Source of the DNA: Orientallactaga sibirica
Lineage: Eukaryota > Chordata > Mammalia > Rodentia > Dipodidae
Reading direction: 5' to 3'
Assembly (NCBI GenBank): GCA_036365145.1
Contig: JAEOAD010000018.1
Span: 14,738,501 to 14,802,500, forward strand
Length of the DNA stretch: 64,000 bases
Part shown: piece by piece, positions 57,345 through 64,000 of the stretch
Numbering within the stretch: the stretch's first letter is position 1
How the letters are laid out: the number at the start of each line of letters is the position of its first letter
Translations under genes and position numbers: made by a program
Notes under the pieces: generated by a model
What the model was told of the DNA's origin: nothing
Database searches by the model: none
Seen by the model: only the letters and a program-made list of their open reading frames with translations

Positions 57345-59850
57345 ACACATAATGTGAATACATTCATGTTGGTGCCATCGATAGCCTTCTCCCTGTCCTC
57401 CACCCTCTGTAGGGACCCTCCTTGTTGGGCAATGTGGGTAGTGCATTGGGGTTGTAGCCATCAGTTATGTGGACAAGGCGATGTCTCTGTGCATAAGGAC
57501 CCAATTTATGGTTCTAACAATCTTTCCGCCCCCTCTTCCCCAAATTTCCCTGAGGCATGTTGGGTTCATTTTAGGTCTACTTCAGTGATGAGGTCTTGGG
57601 AGCCTCTGTGTCTCTGGCTATCTAGTTTAGTGGCAGTTGAGTGTTCTCTGTGTCTATTTCCTTCACCCTGGTATTGGTATCAGGTTCACTAAGAAAGCTG
57701 CACTCTTGCTCATTTCCCCAATTACTCTATGGTTTCAGCTGGGGCCCTAGTGAGGTGTGATAGGCTGATCCTCTCCTCAGGTTCAGTGTCCACCTGAAAA
57801 AGAGAAGCAAATTCTCTAACAGAGAGAGAAGTCAGCACTGGATAAATGGGATAACCATTATTATTTTAGTGAGAATTTTATAGGTGTAGGCCCTCTTGTA
57901 GCCCATGATTGGTGGGAGCTTGATATTGGAGAGTGGGCTGGTTTTTTGGATATGGTTCTGACATGTTTCCCAGTTCCAGCTGTGAGTTCCATCTACTGAG
58001 CCAAATCAAGAGTAATTGGTTACCCACCAGGGCTGTGTGCCACTATTGCACTTGTGTGAGCATCACATCAGGTTGTTTGCTGCTGAATAGCTTAGACCAC
58101 AAGTTGCTTAGACAGTTGGTCATTTTCCCCCAATCACTCACGTAGTACCTTCTGGCACTAGACAAGCTGTCAGTCTAGGGACTGACTCTCTTCCAGATTC
58201 CAGCCAGGTCACTCCACATTGTATACCAACAACATATGATGTCTTCAGCAGTAGAGTCTTACCATTAACTTTTGGTGGGTCATCAAGTAGTCTGACAGAA
58301 ATCTGTCTTCTTTTGGGAAACTTTGTATGTCTCTCTGACCAACAGCTCATTGTGTAAGTTAACTGCATGCTGGTACTAGGAGTTACAGGCCAGCACCAAG
58401 GAAAAAGAAGGAAGAACAAGATAGGTAATATAAATGAGAAAGAGAGAAGAGGGAGACAAAGAGAGAGAAAGAAAAGGTTAGTCTTCATCACACCCTCTCC
58501 AGGGCCCTGTGAATCAGGTGTTCCCTCTAAGGAACTGATGAAGGTTCAACCTTTTACTCTGTCTTTCAGAATATAGGATATTATGGTACCACTTCCATTT
58601 GGGTCGCATTTTGTGTCCCCCCACCCTTACCATCCCCACCCATGCCACCCTACCTATTGTCCGGCATTCAAGATGCTTATTAGGTATGTCAGCATCTCAG
58701 GCAGATTCAGTTTAGGAGCCACAGATGAGTGAGACAATATGACGATTATCTTTCTGTGATTGGGTGAGTTTACTGAGAATGATCTGTTCCTGGTTTGAAC
58801 ATTTTTCGTCAAATTTCAAATTGTGTCTTTTTTTTCTTACTGCTGTGTAGAATTCTATAGTGTAGACATACCACACCTTAATTATCCATTATCTAATGGT
58901 TGCCATCTGGGTTGTTTACAACTCTTAGCTATTATGAATTGAGTAGTTATAAACACGTTTGAGCAAATCTCTCTGAACTGAGGCTTGGAGCTTTTAGGGT
59001 ATATTTCCAGTAAGGGACTAACTGGATCTGTTGGTAACTCTATAGTCATCCTTTTTGTGAGTCCCCATACTGCTTTCCATAGTGGTTGTACCAGCTTACA
59101 TTCCCACCAATAGTGATTGAGGGTTCCTATTTCTCCACCACCTCACCAGCAATTGTTTTCATTTGATTTTTTTTAATGTTAGCTATCCTTGCTGGGGTAA
59201 GGTAGAATCTCATAGTTGTTTTTATTTGCATTTTCCTGATGATTAGGCATGTTGAACATTTTCTTAAGTGTGTAATGCTGTTTGTCCTTCTTCCTCTGAG
59301 AATTCCTTATATAGTTTTCAGTCACATTTTGTGAGTGGGTTGTTTGACTCTTTATTGTTTAGGGTTTTGAGTTCTTTGTAAATTCTAGAAATTAGGCCTC
59401 TGTCAGTTTTATAGCTTGCAAAATTTTTCTCCCATTCTGTGGGTAATCTGTTGGCTCTGCTTATTGAATATTTCTCTGTGATAAACCTTTTCCCTTCATG
59501 AGGTCCCAATGGTTGGGTGAATGTTTAATTTCCTGAGCTTCTGGGGTTTTGATTAGGAAGCCTTTTCATACTCCTATGTCATGGAAAGTTCCTCTTACTT
59601 TTTCTTCCAGTAGTAGCAGAGTATCTGGTCTTACACTGATGTCTTTGATCCATTTGGACTTAATTTTTGTGCATGACAAAATGTGTAGATCGAGTTTCAT
59701 TTTCCTGCGTATGGTTTTCCAGTTTTTCCAGCACCATTTGTTGAGGGTGCTGTCTTTGCTCCAGTCTACATTGTTTGGGCCTTTGTCAAATATCAGGTAG
59801 CTGTAGTTACTTGATCCAAAAGTCCAGGTCCTCAATTCTGTTCCACTGAT
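57345..59850 (-). mobile_element. 5'-truncated L1 (family B), left piece of a composite
   Basis: 3'UTR 57345-58720 (aligned with the reversed + strand L1 3'UTR), then the ORF2 C-terminal third to 59850. L1 homology stops at ttctgttccactg and unrelated MIR-containing sequence follows. Coding is broken by stops; small frames at 59318-59509 and 59566-59904 keep L1 ORF2 text such as KGPNNVDWSKDS. Confidence 0.85.
58613..58650 (-). other. G-quadruplex motif in the L1 3'UTR
   Basis: C runs on the plus strand (cccccc, cccc, ccc, ccc blocks) give four or more G tracts of at least three on the L1-sense strand, at the position equivalent to 37885-37905. Confidence 0.75.
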
Positions 59851-59989
59851 GACCATCATTTTACTCACCTTTTTGTTAGCTAACATTTTTGAAGGTCTTA
59901 GCATGTGTCAGGCAGTATGAAAAGTCAGTTCCTTCAGTTATCTCATTTAAACTTTATAAGATGATTGTCTTTGGTTTATGAATATGTGT
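59851..59989 (-). mobile_element. MIR SINE between two L1 pieces
   Basis: ctaacatttttgaaggtctt, gcatgtgtcaggcagtatga and ttatctcatttaaactttat match the complement of the MIR 3' end. The surrounding bases are host sequence, not L1. Confidence 0.7.
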
Positions 59990-60596
59990 GCATTGTTAGG
60001 GCCTTTGTCAAATATCAAGTAGTTGTAGTTACTAGACCAAAGTCTGGGTCATTGATTCTGTTCCATTGGTCTATGTTCCTGTTTTGATGCTAGTACCATG
60101 TTGTTTTTATTACTAGAGCTTTGTAGTATAGCCTTATATCAAGTAAGGTGATGCCTCCAGAGGTGTTTCTTTTGCTGAGGATATACTTAGATATCCAAAG
60201 CTTTCTGCCATTCATTATGAAGTTTAAGATCATTTTTTTCTATCTCTGTGAAGAAAGAAGTTGGGGGTTTTATTGGTATTGCATGAAATCTGTATATTGC
60301 TTTTGGTAATATTTTCATTTTCACAAAGTTAATTCTGCCTATCCAGGAGCATGGGAGGTCTTTCCATTTTCTCAAGTACTCCTCAATTTCTTTCTTGAGT
60401 GTTTTTATGTTTTCATTATAAAGGTCTTTCACTTTCTTGGTTAATGTTATTGCAAGGTATTTTATCATTTTTGTTGCTATAGAAAATGGGACAATGTTGA
60501 TATTTCTTTCTCTGTATCTTTGTCTTTTGCATAAAGAAATGCTACTGATTTTTGTGCATTGATTTTATATCCTGCTATTTGCTGAATCACTTTTTT

Positions 60597-60653
60597 TAAA
60601 GATTTGTTTATTTATTTATTTATTTAGTTAGTTAGTTAGTTAGTTATTAGAAA

Positions 60654-60690
<37 letters not shown>

Positions 60691-60863
60691 TTGAGAGAGT
60701 GTAAGAATTGACATGCCAGGGCCTGTAGCCACTGAAAATGAACTCCAGACACATGCGCCACCATGTGCATCTGGCTTATGTGGGACCTGGAGAATCGAAC
60801 CTGGGTCTTTAGGCTTCAACCTTCAAGGCACATGCCTTAACCACTAAGCCATCTCTCCAGCCC
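60597..60863 (-). mobile_element. DIP-like SINE nested in L1 ORF2
   Basis: Tail with TTTA, (TTAG)n (60627-60646), CA and GA runs, then core gccaccatgtgcatctggct and a head complement ending in ctccagccc. Flanked by ctgaatcactttt on both sides (about 60582 and 60864). Confidence 0.95.
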
Positions 60864-61435
60864 TGAATCACTTTTAAGAGTTTTGAGATGGAGGTTCTCA
60901 GGTCACTTATGTTTAGCATCATGTAATCTGTGAATAGTGCTAAGTTAAGTTATTCCTTTCCAATGTGTATCCTTTTCTAGTACTATGTTGAAGGGCAGAT
61001 GAGAGAGTGGACACCCCTGTGTTGTTCCTGATCTCAGTTGGAATTCCTTCAGTCTCTCCCCATGAAGTATTATTTGGGATTTAGGGACTTCATATAGACC
61101 CTTTATTATGATGAGATATAAACTGTCCATGCCTATTCTCCTCATCTCTCCAGCCCTGAATCACTTTTAAGAGTTTTGAGATGGAGGTTCTCAGGTCACT
61201 TATGTTTAGAATCATGTAATCTGTGAATAGTGCTAAGTTAAGTTATTCTTTTCCAATGTGTATCCTTTTCTAGTACTATGTTGAAGGGCAGATGAGAGAG
61301 TGGACACCCCTGTGTTGTTCCTGATCTCAGTTGGAATTCCTTCAGTCTCTCCCCATGAAGTATTATTTGGGATTTAGGGACTTCATATAGACCCTTTATT
61401 ATGATGAGATATAAACTGTCCATGCCTATTCTCCT
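60850..61435. repeat. 293-base tandem duplication
   Basis: Unit 1 is 60850-61142 and unit 2 is 61143-61435. I see two differences (c/a at gtttagcatc, c/t at attcctttcc), about 99% identity. Each unit starts with the last 14 bases of the DIP head complement (catctctccagccc) and continues with L1 ORF2. Confidence 0.95.
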
Positions 61436-63499
61436 CAATGTTTTGATCATGAAGTGATGCTGTATTTTGTCAAAGGCCTTTTCTACATCTATCTAAATGA
61501 TCAAGTGGTTTTTGTGTTTAGGCTTATTTATGTGGTATAATATATTGACAGATTTCCATATGTTGAACCATCCCTGCATTCCTGGCCTACTTGATCAAGG
61601 TAGATAATACTTTTGATATGTTGTTGAATTTGGTTTGCAAGGATTTTGTTTAGGATCTTTGCATCTATGTTCATCAGGGGAATAGGCCTATAGATTTCTT
61701 TTCTTGTGGCATCTCTGCCTGGTTTTGGTATTAGGGTGATACTAGCTTTATAGAAGTAGTTGGGTAGCTTTCCCTGTCCTCTGATTGTGTGGCAAAGTTT
61801 GAGAAAAATTGGTTTCAGTTCTTTCATGAAGGTTTGATAGAATTCATCTGAGAAGCCATCTGGTCCTGGACTCTTCTTTTTGGGGAGGTGTAGATTACCT
61901 TTTCATTTTTTATGGGTGTGATAGGTTTGTTTAGGTGATTAATCTGCTCTGAATTTAGCTTTGGTAGGTGGTATGTGTCCAGTAATTCATCCATTTCTTC
62001 CATATTATCCAGTTTTGTGGAGTAGAGGTTTTTGAAATAAGTCCTGATGATTCTCCCAATTTTATTTTTGTCTGTTATGATCTCCCCTTTTCCTTTCTAA
62101 TTTTGTTAATTTGAAGTCTTTCTTGTTTTTTTTTTTTTTTTCACTTGATTGGATTGGCCAGTGGTTTATCAATCTTGTTTATTTTTTCAAAGAACCAGCT
62201 CTTTGTTTCATCAATTTCCTTAATTGTCTTCTTAGTTTCCAATTCATTAATTTCTGCTTTGGTCTTAATCATTTCTTTCTGTCTGGAGGTTTTGGAGTTG
62301 GATCCTCTTTGTTTTCCAGTGCCTTTAGGTGGACAGTTAGGTTACTGATTTGGGAACTGTGTTTGTTATGTAGGCATTTAGTGCTATGAATTTTTCTCCT
62401 AAGGACTACTGTCATTGTTTCCCATAAGTTTTGGTACAATGTGTTCTCATTGTCACTCAATTGTAGAAATTTTGCAATTTAGTTTTTTATTTCATCCCCT
62501 ACCCATTTTTGTTTAAGAGTGTGTTGTTCAGTTTCCAGGAGCTGGTGGGATTCCTGGTGTGTCTATTGTTGTTAATGTCTAGCATTACAGCATTTTAGTC
62601 GGCTATTATGCAGTAAATTATGTCTATTTTCCTAAAAATATGGAGGCAAGCTTTATGGCCCAGTATATGATCTATTTTAGAGAAGGCTCCAAGGGCTGCT
62701 GAGAAGAATGTGTAATCCGTGGATTTTGGGATGAATGTTCTGTAGATGTCCATTAGATATAATTGCTCTATGGTATTGTTGAGCTCTCTTCTCTTAATTT
62801 TCTGTTTGGAGGATCTATTTATTGCTGATAGTGGAGTATTTAAGTCCCCAACTATGATGGTGTTGGTGGTTATTTCTGTTTTGTTGTCAAGTAGGTTTTG
62901 TTTTATGAATTATAGTGTACCTGTATTTGACACATAAAGATTAATGATTGCTATTTCCACTTGTTGATCATTACCTTCAGAAGTAAGAAGTGGCCTTCTT
63001 TGTATTTTTTGATTACTTTTGGTGTGAAGTCTATTTTATATTATATTTGTATAGCAACACCTACTTGTTTCTTATTTCCGTTTGATTGGAATATCATTTT
63101 CCACCCTTTCACCCTGAGGAGGTGTCTGTCTTTAGAGGTAAGGTGTTTTTCTTGAAGACAACAGATTGAAGGGTATAATTTTCTGATCCACCTTGTTAGC
63201 ATATGTCTCTTGATGGGTGAATTAAGGCCATTAATATTTAGGGCAATAAGTGTGAGGTTTGATTTAATCACTGCCATATTGTGGATGTTTATGTGTTTTT
63301 TTGTTTGTTTGTTTTTGTTTTGACCTCGAAGTTTTGTGTGACTTCTCTAAGTTTGGTTATTGTGATCTGTTTCTTGTAGGCTCTTAAGGATGGTTATTTG
63401 ATTCTTCTGTGTGGAGAATTCCCTGAAGTACTCTCTGTGTGTTTGGCTTTGTGTTTATATAGTTGTACAGCTGAGTTTTATCATGGAATGTTTTTCTTT

Positions 63500-64000
63500 C
63501 ACCATCTATTATGAGAGCTACTTTTGCTTGGTAGAGTAGTTTGGGTTGGAAGTGTCAAGTTCTTAGACTTTGCAGTGTTCCATTCCAGGCCCTTCTGGCT
63601 TTCAGGGTTTCCATTGAGAAGGCTGATGTGATTTTGATGGGAATACCTTTATATGTAATGCATTGCTTCTCCTAGCTGCTTTTAGGACTTTCTCCTTGTT
63701 ATTGATATTTAGAGTCTTAATGATAATATGTCTTGGAGAATTTCTCCTTTGGTCCAATCTGTTTGGAGTTCTGTTAGCTTCTTGCAACCTGATGGGACTC
63801 TCTTTTGAGAGAGTGGGAAAGTTTTCTTCGACAATTTTTTTTTAATAAGTTCTCCATGCATTTGGTCTGAATTTCTTACCCATTGCAGTGGTTCTGCAAT
63901 GCTGAGCATTGAGGGGATGGGACAGAATGTCCATTGGGACTATGTTGCAGGGAGTGGCTGGGACTGCAGGATCCTGTGGCAAGGCATGGCAGGGGTATGG
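63500..64000 (-). pseudogene. L1 ORF1 remnant, C-terminal part
   Basis: Frames at 63602-63787 and 63709-63909 carry RRM and C-terminal text (KKTFPLSQKRVPSG, SPRHIIIKTLNINNKEKVLK) parallel to the + strand L1 ORF1. Frameshifted. The N-terminal part lies beyond the window. Confidence 0.8.

Larger units (their letters stand above)
60000..63285 (-). pseudogene. L1 ORF2 remnant, minus strand
   Basis: Endonuclease at 63041-63277 with NINGLNSPIKRH and QEKHL, so the catalytic Glu is retained. RT blocks: LIPKPGRD (about 61725) and GTTQGCPLSH (about 61010, and again in the duplicate). The catalytic motif reads FTDY instead of F(A/T)DD, in both duplicates. Stops, a SINE and the duplication rule out function. 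Confidence 0.85.
59990..64000 (-). mobile_element. L1 (family B), right piece, runs off the window
   Basis: Starts within ORF2 at gcattgttagggcctttgtc, repeating about 85 bases already present at the end of the left piece, and continues through ORF2 into ORF1. Lacks its own 3' end. Contains a nested DIP (60597-60863) and a 293-base tandem duplication. Confidence 0.85.

Noticed and set aside
60945..61450. Two near-identical 66- and 70-codon minus-strand frames as a small gene family
   Set aside because: They are the L1 RT segment repeated by the 293-bp tandem duplication.

Overview
This is repeat-rich, gene-free mammalian nuclear DNA from a rodent, most likely a dipodoid such as a jerboa (Jaculus-like). 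The argument rests on SINE content. The commonest SINE is a tRNA-derived B2-superfamily element: its head reads ctggagagatggcttag, its body agccagatgcacaagg, and it ends in a CT-rich stretch plus (AATAAA)n. This matches my recollection of the dipodoid DIP family. Alongside it are B1, B4 and one ID element, which are rodent-specific, and older MIR, MLT1, MLT2 and L1M relics common to placental mammals. I found no protein-coding exon, tRNA, rRNA, CRISPR array or bacterial-type operon. The open frames present are short, start at random, or lie inside transposons.

Layout. 1-14 kb: AT-rich DNA with scattered SINEs, a 76-bp alternating purine-pyrimidine tract (513-588), an old 5' L1 fragment (3805-5490), MIRs and MLT-type LTRs. 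14-31 kb: two 3' ends of one L1 family (14334 and 20698), DIP SINE clusters, two DIP copies of a longer subtype, B4s and an ancient L1M (28060-29580). 31.97-41.14 kb: a complete but dead L1 on the + strand. It is bounded by a perfect 14-bp target-site duplication, starts with an ETS/YY1-like motif pair and a 5'UTR of about four tandem monomers, and carries decayed ORF1 and ORF2. A B1 is nested in ORF2 and a whole MaLR provirus in the 3'UTR. 41.2-47 kb: the most repeat-poor stretch. 48.35-52.10 kb: a chain of MaLR proviruses sharing LTRs, whose two inner LTRs have lost their U3 parts. 52-57 kb: L1 3' ends, DIP, MLT1, B4, B1 and a palindromic DNA transposon. 57.3-64 kb: what looks like one - strand L1 but is two L1 pieces around an old MIR; the second piece has a nested DIP and a 293-bp tandem duplication, and runs off the window.

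Nothing here forms a working pathway. The interest is in transposon structure: the monomeric L1 promoter, the LTR chain, the layered insertions whose order can be read, and the repeat-poor interval that could hold regulatory DNA. Family names come from recalled consensus sequences, not a database search. Boundaries without a visible target-site duplication are good to roughly 10-30 bases.
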